The notes under the pieces are model-generated. The model saw nothing but the letters and a program-made list of their open reading frames with translations, was not told the origin of the DNA and did not search any database. From assembly GCA_963169885.1 (NCBI GenBank), contig CAUJFR010000309.1, forward strand, positions 1-33,406: a DNA stretch of 33,406 nucleotides, in the 5' to 3' direction. Source of the stretch: Bacteroidota bacterium. Lineage in GTDB: Bacteria > Bacteroidota > Bacteroidia > Chitinophagales > Chitinophagaceae. Positions 9,265-18,708 of this stretch are shown here, piece by piece; within the stretch, counting starts at the first letter, position 1, and each line of letters opens with the position of its first letter. The position numbers were made by a program, and so were the translations under genes.

Positions 9265-10650
9265 ATGACCATGCGCTGGTTAACGGTTGTTTCACTGCTG
9301 TTTATTTTATCCGCCTGTGAAATGCGGGAAAAAAGCAAGGAACCCAAAAATAATAAAACAATGACAGATCGGTTTAGTCCACCGGATTGGGTGCGGGGCA
9401 CCACGATTTATGAAGTAAATATCCGTCAATATACCCCGGAAGGCACATTCAATGCTTTTGCACAACACCTGCCCCGTTTAAAAGAACTGGGAGTGGAAAC
9501 ACTCTGGTTTATGCCGGTTACACCCATAGCGCAAAAGAATAAAAAGGGAAGCCTGGGCAGTTATTATGCCTGTTCGGATTATACTTCCATTAACCCGGAA
9601 TTTGGTACCATGGATGATTTTAAATCATTGGTCAGCCTGGCCCACCAGTTGGGATTTAAAGTCATACTGGACTGGGTCGCCAATCATACAGGCTGGGATC
9701 ATCACTGGACTGTGGAGCACCCGGATTATTATCTGAAAGACACCGCTACCAATGATTTCCTGAAAGCCTCGGGTATGGACGATATCATTGAGCTGGATTT
9801 CAATAACCCGGCACTGCGAAAGGAAATGACAGCTGCCATGCAATTCTGGGTAAAGGAATGTGATATTGACGGATACCGGTGCGACCTGGCCTCCTGGGTA
9901 GAACTCGATTACTGGCTGGAAGCCAGACCACAGGTGGATGCAGTTAAACCCCTATTCTGGCTGGGTGAATATGATGAACTGGAAAAGCCGGAATACGGGA
10001 AAGCATTTGATGCGAGCTACTCCTGGGGTTGGATGCACCTGACAGAGGATTTCTTTAAAAAGCAACTCCCACTGGATACGCTGACCGGACTGCTTCACCG
10101 GTATGATGCACTGGGCGATACTACCATGCGCGCCTGGTTTACCACCAATCATGACGAGAACAGCTGGAACGGTACCGAATTTGAAAAATACGGATCCATG
10201 TTCAAAGCCCTGGCCGTATTCAGTTTTACCTGGAATGGTATTCCTTTATTGTACTCCGGCCAGGAACTGGGGAATACCAAACGGATTGATTTCTTTGATA
10301 AGGATACTATCGTGGCAGGCCCGTGGGCAGCAGAACTCACTGGATTCTATCAGTCTTTAATCAAGCTCAAATCGACTCACCCGGCATTGAAGGCGGGCGA
10401 TCCTTCCGTCACCACGTACCGGCTGACTACAACCGATGACCGGCATGTACTGGCATTCTTACGGGAAAAAGGAAATCGTGAAGTATTGGTTGTACTCAAC
10501 CTGTCTGATCAAAAGGACCTTCATTTCGAGATCACCGGTACTGAAGTAACCGGCCTGTATAAAAATGCGTTCTCTGGAGCGGCCAATGATTTTACCAATG
10601 AAAAAAACTTTGAGTTGCAGGACTGGGAGTTTGCGGTGTATGAAAAGTGA
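9265..10650 (+). CDS. Alpha-amylase family (GH13) lipoprotein
   Basis: ORF 9226..10650; start at 9265 gives MTMRWLTVVSLLFILSAC lipobox; GH13 regions VILDWVANHT, DGYRCDLASWVE, FTTNHDEN. Confidence 0.9.
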   Translation: MTMRWLTVVSLLFILSACEMREKSKEPKNNKTMTDRFSPPDWVRGTTIYEVNIRQYTPEGTFNAFAQHLPRLKELGVETLWFMPVTPIAQKNKKGSLGSYYACSDYTSINPEFGTMDDFKSLVSLAHQLGFKVILDWVANHTGWDHHWTVEHPDYYLKDTATNDFLKASGMDDIIELDFNNPALRKEMTAAMQFWVKECDIDGYRCDLASWVELDYWLEARPQVDAVKPLFWLGEYDELEKPEYGKAFDASYSWGWMHLTEDFFKKQLPLDTLTGLLHRYDALGDTTMRAWFTTNHDENSWNGTEFEKYGSMFKALAVFSFTWNGIPLLYSGQELGNTKRIDFFDKDTIVAGPWAAELTGFYQSLIKLKSTHPALKAGDPSVTTYRLTTTDDRHVLAFLREKGNREVLVVLNLSDQKDLHFEITGTEVTGLYKNAFSGAANDFTNEKNFELQDWEFAVYEK

Positions 10651-10710
10651 ATGGTAAATAGTAAATAGAAAATAGTAAACAGAAAATAGGGAATACAAGG
10701 GATTAAAATA

Positions 10711-10746
10711 AAAAAGGCGGTCTGAAGTTCAGGCCGCCTTTTTATT
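10711..10746. terminator. Bidirectional terminator between GH13 gene and htrA
   Basis: AAGGCGGTCTGAAGTTCAGGCCGCCTT hairpin flanked by A- and T-runs. Confidence 0.85.
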
Positions 10747-10765
10747 ATGGGTGAGTCATTCATTA

Positions 10766-12271
10766 TTATTCATCTCCGGCACTCAGCTTAACCGGGTAAC
10801 GGTACATGCCGTCAAATCCATCGTAGAATCCTTCCAGATTCACACTTTCACTTTGACTGCGTGCTAATGCCCTGCCAAGGTCTTCTATATTTTTAACTTC
10901 CACACCGTTCACATTGGTAATAATAAATTCATCCTGCATGCGGGTTTTACTGAAGGCACCACCTGGCCTGATTTTCTTAACCAGCACACCGCCTTCCACT
11001 TCATTTTTAATGGCGGTTTTCTTATCCAGATTTTCAAGATCAGCCCCTAGAATATCACCCAGGTTATTCGCTGCCAGATTAGCATAAGTGCCCTGATCCG
11101 CTTTCAGTGTGGCACTGGTGGTATATTCCTTTCCATCTCTCTTATAGGTGATGGATACTTTATCCCCCGTATTCAGGGAGGCTACAGTGCCCTGCAATTC
11201 GGTCCAGGAACTGATATTCACATCATTGATCTTGCGGATGATATCTCCTTTTTTCAGACCGGCAGAAGCGGCGGCGCCATCAGGAGCAACTGTACCGACA
11301 TAGGCTCCGTCAGTGGAATTGACCTTGGTATTATCAGCTGCAATACCAAGATATGGTCTTTTTACATCGCCGAATTTGATCAGGTCATTGACAATCTTTT
11401 TGGCCAGGTTGACTGGTATGGCAAACGAATAACCGGCATAAGTCCCGGTAGGGGCATAAATAGCCGAATTGATACCGATCAGTTGTCCATCCGTGGTAAT
11501 CAGCGCACCACCACTGTTTCCCTGGTTTACGGCTGCATCGGTCTGTATAAAGGATTCAATCGGGGTTTCACTCTGACGTCCATTGATTCCAATCGAACGT
11601 CCCTTCGCACTGATGATACCGGCTGTAACAGTGGTTTCCAGGGTCAGTGGATAACCGATCGCCAGTACCCATTGTCCCAGTTTTATGTTATCCGAGTTGC
11701 CATAAAGCAGGAAGGGGAAGCCGGTGCCATCAATTTTTAATACGGCAATATCGCTGCTGGCGTCTTTGCCGATAACCCGTGCTTTGTATGTTTTTTTATT
11801 ACTCAGGGTTACAGTGATTTCATCCGCCACCCCTTGTCCGCCATCAGAGATGACGTGATTGTTAGTGACGATATATCCATCATCGCTGATAATAACTCCG
11901 CTTCCGGAAGCACGCTGCTCGGGTTGGATCTGCGGTCCCATATTGAAAAACTGCTCAAACAGGTCTTCAAAACCATTTCCATTCCCACGGCTGCGGGGCA
12001 ATTGGTTGGTGATTTTTTTTGCGGGCGTTTTTGTTTTGATATGTACTACGGCAGGTACCGCTGCATTGGCGGCTTTGGTAAAATCCGTGGCTTCACCTAT
12101 TGGAGCGGCATTGTCTAAGAAACCGGCATAGTTGACCGGGACCTTTCCATCAGAAGACTGGTTAAACGCGGCTGTATATTGGCGGGCAACCACTTTACTG
12201 TAGATCCACACACTGCCTACAGCAGAAACTGCACTGACTGCAACGATCAATAGAAGCTGTTTAAATTTCAT
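10766..12271 (-). CDS. htrA: Do/HtrA-family periplasmic serine protease with two PDZ domains
   Basis: ORF 10766..12328; start MKFKQLLLIVAVSAV at 12271 preferred; His (VTNNHVIS), Asp (SSDIAVLKI), Ser (NQGNSGGAL) triad intact. Confidence 0.93.
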   Translation of the reverse strand: MKFKQLLLIVAVSAVSAVGSVWIYSKVVARQYTAAFNQSSDGKVPVNYAGFLDNAAPIGEATDFTKAANAAVPAVVHIKTKTPAKKITNQLPRSRGNGNGFEDLFEQFFNMGPQIQPEQRASGSGVIISDDGYIVTNNHVISDGGQGVADEITVTLSNKKTYKARVIGKDASSDIAVLKIDGTGFPFLLYGNSDNIKLGQWVLAIGYPLTLETTVTAGIISAKGRSIGINGRQSETPIESFIQTDAAVNQGNSGGALITTDGQLIGINSAIYAPTGTYAGYSFAIPVNLAKKIVNDLIKFGDVKRPYLGIAADNTKVNSTDGAYVGTVAPDGAAASAGLKKGDIIRKINDVNISSWTELQGTVASLNTGDKVSITYKRDGKEYTTSATLKADQGTYANLAANNLGDILGADLENLDKKTAIKNEVEGGVLVKKIRPGGAFSKTRMQDEFIITNVNGVEVKNIEDLGRALARSQSESVNLEGFYDGFDGMYRYPVKLSAGDE

Positions 12272-12439
12272 AGTGCTTATTATTTTTTTCAGTTTAAATT
12301 TTACAAATCCTGTGCCTTTGACGTACAAAATAACAAACTGTCAGTAGTTCTTTGTTTACCATTGGGTTAGTTTAACAAATCTTTACTAAAGCCTTCGTAC
12401 TTTGGTCATCCGGCTCTAATTTATATAAACAATTCAGAT

Positions 12440-13438
12440 TCAGATTGTGTTCAGAAATGCCAGGGTATTAATGCCGTCGGCGAAATCAGCCAATCCCGGA
12501 TACTGACTTTGTCCAAAAGGTACGAAACCCCTGCCGGAAATAGATTGGACCTGCCCGGAATTCCTGAGCGATTCCGTCAATTTGTCGGCCTCCGTATAAT
12601 ATTCGTAATTCAGTTGGCTGATCGGGGAGAAAAGCGCGGGTTCTTCCACCAACAGCAGGGAGCCATTGGTCATATAGTATTTTTTATTGAGCAGGTGAAG
12701 GGCCAGGTTGTAGTCAAAATTGTTTTTGTATTTGTGGTGGTCGGAAAGGAACCCGTATTTCCTGAAAGCTTCCAGCATGGGTACAAAATCATACCCTTCC
12801 GGAACATAGATTTTTGTGATGTTCCGGCAACCCAGACCAAAATACAGGTACACATCATCTGCCAGCCCTTCCAGTTCGTCAGCCGTTTCCTTACCGTTCA
12901 GGATTGCAACGGAAGTCCTGTTCTTCCGGATTATATGTGGGTACCTGCTGAAGTAATATTCAAAATACCGGGAGGAGTTATTACTGCCGGTAGCAATATA
13001 GGCATCACATCCTTTCAGCATATCCGCAAATTCCGTCCGGTTTGCAGCTGCAGGATCCCATGCTGCAATTTTTCCGGCCAGGTGACTGATCAGCACACTA
13101 TCCCGGGAGGATGGTTTAACCACCGCATAATGCCCGCTGATAAAAACGGAGAGCCAATCGTGAAAACCAACAAGCGGGATATTGCCGGCCATTATTAAGC
13201 CCACTTTTTTTGGGGAATTAGTACTATCAGGGACATGATTTTCGTCAGTCCAGGCAACCAGTTTTTCACTGCTTAAATAGGATTTTGCAATGTTTTCCAC
13301 CGCAGAATCCACAAATTCGGGTATAAACCAGCCATTTTCGTAGCCCGCTTTTTCAACGACCTGACGCCAGTCAGGTGAATTGCCCAAAATATATTCACCA
13401 AGCCTTGATAATAAATAAATTCTGTGTTGTAAATTCAT
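12440..13438 (-). CDS. Acyl-CoA reductase (LuxC-like)
   Basis: Motifs VGLIMAGNIPLVGFHDWLSVFISGH, CDAYIATGSNNSSRYFEYYFSRYP, YFGLGCRNITKIYVPE (catalytic Cys). Confidence 0.82.
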   Translation of the reverse strand: MNLQHRIYLLSRLGEYILGNSPDWRQVVEKAGYENGWFIPEFVDSAVENIAKSYLSSEKLVAWTDENHVPDSTNSPKKVGLIMAGNIPLVGFHDWLSVFISGHYAVVKPSSRDSVLISHLAGKIAAWDPAAANRTEFADMLKGCDAYIATGSNNSSRYFEYYFSRYPHIIRKNRTSVAILNGKETADELEGLADDVYLYFGLGCRNITKIYVPEGYDFVPMLEAFRKYGFLSDHHKYKNNFDYNLALHLLNKKYYMTNGSLLLVEEPALFSPISQLNYEYYTEADKLTESLRNSGQVQSISGRGFVPFGQSQYPGLADFADGINTLAFLNTI

Positions 13439-13469
13439 CCCTGTCTACTAATTTTGTAAGGCAAAAGTA
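13427..13469. promoter_or_regulatory. Overlapping divergent promoters of acyl-CoA reductase and ferredoxin
   Basis: Plus: TTGT (13427..13430), 18 nt, TAATTTTG (13449..13456). Minus: TACTTTTG (13469..13462). Both exact TAnnTTTG matches. Confidence 0.5.
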
Positions 13470-13496
13470 ACCCTGAACCCGTTAATTTAGTTTATT

Positions 13497-13844
13497 ATGG
13501 CTATTAAGATTACCGAAGAATGTATCAATTGCGGCGCTTGCGAGCCCGAATGTCCGAACAATGCGATCTATGAAGGTGGTGTGGAGTGGGCCATGGCTGA
13601 TGGCACATCCGTTAAAGGATCCTATACCTTAGTGGACGGATCTGTTGTGGATGCTGATCAGAAAAATGCACCTGTTGCCACAGACACTTATTACATCACG
13701 CCAAACAAGTGTACGGAATGCCAGGGCTTCCATGAAGAACCCCAGTGTGCCGCTGTATGCCCTGTTGATTGCTGTGTTCCGGATGAAATGTATGAGGAAA
13801 CCGTGGAACAGTTAATGGAGAAGAAGAGCAAACTGCATTTATAA
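13497..13844 (+). CDS. 4Fe-4S dicluster ferredoxin
   Basis: CINCGACEPECPNNAI and CTECQGFHEEPQCAAVCPVDCC cysteine motifs. Confidence 0.93.
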   Translation: MAIKITEECINCGACEPECPNNAIYEGGVEWAMADGTSVKGSYTLVDGSVVDADQKNAPVATDTYYITPNKCTECQGFHEEPQCAAVCPVDCCVPDEMYEETVEQLMEKKSKLHL

Positions 13845-13867
13845 TCCAAAAAGTGCCTGAAATGTGC

Positions 13868-13907
13868 AAAAAATCCGGCTGCCGCATGGCGGGTACGGAT
13901 TTTTTTT
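13868..13907 (+). terminator. Terminator-like hairpin after ferredoxin
   Basis: AAAAAATCCG...CGGATTTTTTT. Confidence 0.65.
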
Positions 13908-13980
13908 CTGTAACTTTCAGGTATACTGATAAACAGCGAGAGCTGTTCTGCAAGTGGCGGGTGATATTTCCCGTCGTAAA

Positions 13981-14014
13981 AAGGTGAAGGGGCAACAACC
14001 TTCACCTTTCTTAT
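13981..14014 (+). terminator. Strong hairpin/terminator
   Basis: Perfect 10 bp stem AAGGTGAAGG-GGCAACAA-CCTTCACCTT followed by TCTTATTTT. Confidence 0.7.
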
Positions 14015-14166
14015 TTTCAGCCACATAGACCATCCTTAACTGCATTCGGACCATTAAATTTTGTTAATGATGGCGCTTTGGGGGAATTGACGTTGTGCAT
14101 CTTATTTTTTTCCGCAATATTTGCATATCCGGATCCGTTCAAACCGGGCTTAATCAAGACTTTACA

Positions 14167-15162
14167 ATGAAAAAAAATATAGCGCTGGTTACCGGCGGTT
14201 TTTCCGGGGAGGCTGTCATCTCCTACCGGTCCGCCAGAACCATTGATACGCACCTTGACCGTTCACTTTTTACTGTTTATAAAATTGATATTAATTCCCA
14301 GGGCTGGTTTTATGAACTGGTGGATGGACGTAAAGTGGAAGTGGATAAGAATGATTTTTCCCTTCAGCTCGACAACGAAAAAGTAAATTTTGACGCGGTT
14401 TTTATTGGCATGCATGGCACTCCCGGAGAAGACGGAAAATTACAGGGCTATTTTGATACACTGAAAATTCCTTACACCGGATGCGATGCCGCTTCTTCTG
14501 CCATTACATTTAATAAGCGATATGCTACTGCTGTAGCAGGGGCTTCCGGGATTCCTGTTGCTAAATCTGTCTTACTGATCCGGAACCTCCTTGGATCTTC
14601 TGAGCAGGTTATGGATCAGCTGAAGTTCCCGGTTTTTGTAAAACCGAATAATGGGGGATCAAGTATCGGGATGTCGAAGGTAAATGAGCCAGACAGCAGC
14701 CTGCTGAATACAGCAATTGAAAAAGCCTTTCAGGAAGATAGCCAGGTATTGGTGGAAGAGATGGTAATAGGACGAGAGTTTACTGTGGGCGTTTTCCGTT
14801 CAAAAGGAAATATAATAGTCCTGCCGCTGACTGAAGTCAGAGCGGATGCAGATATGGCTTTCTTTGATTTTGAAGCCAAATATCAGGGAAAGTCCTCTGA
14901 AACCACACCGGCAGAAATTGATGAAGTAACAGCAGATAAGATCCGGGATACTGCAAAGCGGGTTTATTCTGCCTTCAATTGCAGGGGTGTGGTGCGGATT
15001 GATTTTATTTACAATGAAGCAGAAGGACGGCCTTATATGCTGGAAGTGAATACCATTCCCGGACAGAGTGATGCCAGTATCATTCCGCAACAGGTTCGTG
15101 CGATGGGCTGGAGCCTGAAAGAATTTTACACAAAACTGGTAATGGAGTGTTTTGGTGAATAA
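14167..15162 (+). CDS. ddl: D-alanine--D-alanine ligase
   Basis: ORF 14095..15162; start MKKNIALVTGGFSGEAVISYRSA at 14167 preferred; GMHGTPGEDGKLQGYFD, YMLEVNTIPGQSDASIIPQQ. Confidence 0.95.
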   Translation: MKKNIALVTGGFSGEAVISYRSARTIDTHLDRSLFTVYKIDINSQGWFYELVDGRKVEVDKNDFSLQLDNEKVNFDAVFIGMHGTPGEDGKLQGYFDTLKIPYTGCDAASSAITFNKRYATAVAGASGIPVAKSVLLIRNLLGSSEQVMDQLKFPVFVKPNNGGSSIGMSKVNEPDSSLLNTAIEKAFQEDSQVLVEEMVIGREFTVGVFRSKGNIIVLPLTEVRADADMAFFDFEAKYQGKSSETTPAEIDEVTADKIRDTAKRVYSAFNCRGVVRIDFIYNEAEGRPYMLEVNTIPGQSDASIIPQQVRAMGWSLKEFYTKLVMECFGE

Positions 15163-15188
15163 CCCCTGTCCAATTTAAAAACCATCTG

Positions 15189-15989
15189 ATGTTAAAAATC
15201 ATTACAGGTCGCCCCTTATGGGTAAATATGCTGGTCGGTTTACTACTGGCCATTGGGCTTTTTGCCTTTTTCCTTTTGTCATTGAACTGGATCACCGGCC
15301 ATGGCCAGTCAGCTACGGTACCTTCCGTTGCAGGAAAGACGTATGAACAGGCAAAAGCGATTTTGAAAAAGGCCGGATTTGATGTGGAGATTCAGGATTC
15401 CATCTATGTGGATTCGGTGCCGGCCCTGCATGTGATAAAACAAATACCGGATGCGGATGAAGTGGTAAAGTCCAATCGTACCGTTTTTCTGGTAATCCGC
15501 AGAGCCGTTCCACCAGAAGTGGAAATGCCAAATCTTTCAGGTTATAGTTTCCGTAATGCAGAGATGGTGTTGAAAGGCATGGATCTGCGTGTGGGAGATA
15601 CCACTTTCAAACCTGATTTTGCACGGAACGCCGTACTGGAACAGTTATACAATGGTGCCATTATAAAGCCGGGTACAAAAATCAGAAAAGGGTCAGTCAT
15701 CTCTCTTGTACTGGGTGATGGTATCGGCAACCAGGAATTCCCGGTACCCATTATTACCGGCATGACGTTTTGTGATGCAAGAGCGGAGTTGGAGTCGATG
15801 GGGCTTTCAATCGGTGCAATCGTCCTGGATGGAGTTACGGATACCTGTAATGCGTTTATTTATAAACAGGTTCCGGGTCGTTACGATGACGAGAAACGGA
15901 TTTTGCGGATCCGTTCGGGTCAGACCATTGACCTTTTCCTGCAGCCGGATCGTCCTGTGGCCGATACGACAATGAATATTCCGGAGTAA
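15189..15989 (+). CDS. Membrane-anchored protein with three PASTA domains
   Basis: N-terminal TM segment LLVGLLLAIGLFAFFLLSL; repeats VPSVAGKTYEQAKAILKKAGF, MPNLSGYSFRNAEMVLKGMDL, VPIITGMTFCDARAELESMGL. Confidence 0.9.
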   Translation: MLKIITGRPLWVNMLVGLLLAIGLFAFFLLSLNWITGHGQSATVPSVAGKTYEQAKAILKKAGFDVEIQDSIYVDSVPALHVIKQIPDADEVVKSNRTVFLVIRRAVPPEVEMPNLSGYSFRNAEMVLKGMDLRVGDTTFKPDFARNAVLEQLYNGAIIKPGTKIRKGSVISLVLGDGIGNQEFPVPIITGMTFCDARAELESMGLSIGAIVLDGVTDTCNAFIYKQVPGRYDDEKRILRIRSGQTIDLFLQPDRPVADTTMNIPE

Positions 15990-16004
15990 AAAACAAAAAC
16001 CAAT

Positions 16005-16316
16005 ATGGAGCATATTACAGTTGAAGCGTTAAAATCCCGGATGGATGCCGGCGAAAAATTAAACCTGATTGATTGTCGTGAACCGTCGGAATTTGCCGAG
16101 TTCAATATCGGGGCCAAACTGATTCCGTTGGGCATGATCCAGACGATGCAGGCCGATGAACTCAATGACCTCAGGGAAGAGGAAGTGATTATTCATTGCC
16201 GCAGTGGGAAAAGGAGCATGATGGCCTGTATGTTTCTCGACTCATTGGGCTTTAAGAATACCGTAAATGTAACCGGCGGTGTACTGGCCTGGCAGGAGAA
16301 GTTCGGAGGGAAATAA
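16005..16316 (+). CDS. Rhodanese-like domain protein
   Basis: LIDCREPSEFAEFNI and active-site loop IIHCRSGKRSM. Confidence 0.92.
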   Translation: MEHITVEALKSRMDAGEKLNLIDCREPSEFAEFNIGAKLIPLGMIQTMQADELNDLREEEVIIHCRSGKRSMMACMFLDSLGFKNTVNVTGGVLAWQEKFGGK

Positions 16317-16399
16317 TAGCTAATAGGCACATTTTTTCCGGATAATCTAAGTCAGAAAAGAGTACCAACCAGTAGCCGAATTACTAAGAGCATAATTAA

Positions 16400-18559
16400 C
16401 TAAAGCCGCACATTCACCCCGATCATATAGTTAATACCCGCCATCGGGAAATAATAATTCTCCGTGGTCTGTTGTCCGCCGTAAATATAACTGAAGGTAT
16501 AGCCGTTGGGTTCATACGCGTTATTAAATACATTGTTCAACTGACCAATGATATTCAGCTCCTTTACTTTTTTAGCTTTAATGGTATAGCTCAGCCGGAG
16601 GTCCTGTACAAAAAACGGATCCAGTGAACGGGCTATATTGCTGGTATTGTCGAGATATTGCCGGCCCACATATTTACTGATCAGGTTGATCGAAATCTGT
16701 TTTAAAGGGAAAAGTTCAATCATTGCTCCACCGGTAAGAGCCGGCGAATACGCGATATCGGCGGAAGGATAGCGGTTGAGTTTTTGCCCGCCATTATCAT
16801 AATCATCTATATACTCTTCCATATCCAGTACTTTATTCCGGCTAATGGTAAGATTGCCCGACAGATTCAACCAGCTTTGCAGATTAGCCACCCCTTGAAA
16901 TTCTATACCGGCCCGGTAGCTTTTTGGAATATTGGTACGGGTATAGGCACCCACATCATTGATCCGGCCGGTGAGTACCAGCTGATCTTTGTAACGCATA
17001 TAATAAAGGGTGACACCCCAATTGTATTTTTTCCCGGTACGCTCCACGCCGGCTTCGATATCGTGTAACTGTTCAGGGCGTGGTTGTAAGGCAGCGCCTG
17101 CTTCAAAATCATCCCGGTTGGGCTCCTTATTCGCCAATCCATAGGAGAGGTAGGTCTTCCAGTTATTCTTCTTCAACGTGATACCGGCTTTAGGGTTGAA
17201 GAAATGCCAGTCATTATTTATCAGCAACCCCGGATTATCCCGGAAACCATTTATTTCGTATTTAACGAACCGGTATTGCAGGTCATAGAACAGGTATACG
17301 CCAGTGCCGATCTCGGTCTGCTGTTTGCCATAGAGATTAAAATCTGTTTTGAATGCATCGAGGTTATACCAGGTATCCAGCCCGGTTAACCCGTTGGACG
17401 CCCAGTTTATTTTTCCATAATGCTTGCCATCATAACGGGTCAGTCCGCCACCACCGGTGATTTGTGTTTTTTCCGACTTGTACTGTAAGGAAAAGACCGA
17501 ACCGTAAAAATAATTGTCCAGCCACAACTGCCGGATAAAGTCAGAGGTGAATGTCGTGTCATTTCCGTTTACAGGGTAGGGGAGGTTGTATTTTGAATAG
17601 TCCTCATCCGCTTTATATTGCTCATAATACCCTTTGCCACGGGTGAGAAAACCAGCCACATGCAGACTGAGGCGATTACTGATTACCTGGTTAACAAAGA
17701 GCTGGTAATGGGATTGCGTATAGTTATCTGTTTCGTTTGTATATGGACTACCCGGCTTTTCGGTACCGGCATAGTTGACTGTTCTGTTTCCGGCAAGCAG
17801 GTCAGCTTCAGCAATGCCATACCAGGCCTGGTAGGTTTTCTCTTTACCGGTAAAGGCATTGAAGCGGACCGATGTTTTATTATTCATCCAGGCCGTGGAG
17901 ATAAAAAATGATTTCAGGTTTGTACTGGCCCGGTCAATAAAACCATCACTGCTGATCCTGGATAATCGGATATCCGTGGTAAAGCCATTTACCAGCCCGC
18001 TGTTGTATTTGAGGGTGTTTTTCCATGTATTAAAAGATCCGGCACTGTTATTTAATTCGATGGCTGATTCTTTCACTACTTCATTCGTGCTGAAATTCAT
18101 ACTGGCGCCGAAAGCCCCGGCACCATTGGAAGAAGTGCCCACCCCGCGTTGTATCTGAATGCTGCCGGCAGAAGAACTGAGATCGGGCAGGTTGACAAAG
18201 AACAATCCCTGGCTTTCTGCGTCATTGTACGGGATGCCATTGATGGTCATATTGATCCTGGTGGCATCGGTGCCCCTGATCCGGATACCGGTGTAGCCGA
18301 TTCCGTTGCCGGCATCAGCATTCACCACTACTGAAGGGGTCTGGTTGAGCAAATAGGGGATATCCTGCCCGAGATTGGAAGCCACAATCGCTTTGCGGCT
18401 CAGGTTCGATTTGGTAAAGGGGGCATTTTCCCCGGCACGGATCGCTTTCACTTCCACCGGAGATAAGGTGTAGAAACTGTCTCTGACGCTTTCTTTTTGC
18501 TGCGCGAGACTGCAGATTGCTGCCCCTGTGAGGCAGGCGGACATAAAAATCCTCTTCAT
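16400..18559 (-). CDS. TonB-dependent outer-membrane receptor, TPP-riboswitch regulated (candidate thiamine or precursor uptake)
   Basis: ORF 16400..18577; start at 18559 (MKRIFMSACLTGAAICSLAQ signal peptide) or 18577; plug motifs GIRIRGTDATRINMTINGIPYND; C-terminal beta-barrel ending GVNVRL. Confidence 0.9.
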   Translation of the reverse strand: MKRIFMSACLTGAAICSLAQQKESVRDSFYTLSPVEVKAIRAGENAPFTKSNLSRKAIVASNLGQDIPYLLNQTPSVVVNADAGNGIGYTGIRIRGTDATRINMTINGIPYNDAESQGLFFVNLPDLSSSAGSIQIQRGVGTSSNGAGAFGASMNFSTNEVVKESAIELNNSAGSFNTWKNTLKYNSGLVNGFTTDIRLSRISSDGFIDRASTNLKSFFISTAWMNNKTSVRFNAFTGKEKTYQAWYGIAEADLLAGNRTVNYAGTEKPGSPYTNETDNYTQSHYQLFVNQVISNRLSLHVAGFLTRGKGYYEQYKADEDYSKYNLPYPVNGNDTTFTSDFIRQLWLDNYFYGSVFSLQYKSEKTQITGGGGLTRYDGKHYGKINWASNGLTGLDTWYNLDAFKTDFNLYGKQQTEIGTGVYLFYDLQYRFVKYEINGFRDNPGLLINNDWHFFNPKAGITLKKNNWKTYLSYGLANKEPNRDDFEAGAALQPRPEQLHDIEAGVERTGKKYNWGVTLYYMRYKDQLVLTGRINDVGAYTRTNIPKSYRAGIEFQGVANLQSWLNLSGNLTISRNKVLDMEEYIDDYDNGGQKLNRYPSADIAYSPALTGGAMIELFPLKQISINLISKYVGRQYLDNTSNIARSLDPFFVQDLRLSYTIKAKKVKELNIIGQLNNVFNNAYEPNGYTFSYIYGGQQTTENYYFPMAGINYMIGVNVRL

Positions 18560-18620
18560 TTTTTTACATTTAACCATTAAAAAATAAGAGGGAAACGCTG
18601 TGGAGAAAGGACAACTATTG

Positions 18621-18708
18621 ACTCCTTCCCTTCGCAGGCATTACCCTGACCAGGTTCTACGGGTTTAATCTCAGATTCCGGCTTAAGCCGGAAACACCCC
18701 GGGAAACA
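18621..18708 (-). ncRNA. TPP riboswitch (THI element) in the leader of the TonB receptor
   Basis: Minus strand: TTTCCCGGGGTGTTTCCGGCTTAAGCCGGAATCTGAGATTAAACCCGTAGAACCTGGTCAGGGTAATGCCTGCGAAGGGAAGGAG, with GGGGTG, CTGAGA, GAACCTG and GGGTAATGCCTGCGAAGGGA core elements. Confidence 0.93.

Noticed and set aside
10459-10763. Minus-strand ORFs rich in YFLFTIYHSLF / FLFTIFYLLFTIHF
   Set aside because: Translation of the low-complexity intergenic AATAGTAAATAG array; typical spurious hydrophobic ORF.
12509-13198. 229 aa plus-strand ORF
   Set aside because: Antisense to the acyl-CoA reductase; no domain or signal, best explained as a shadow ORF.
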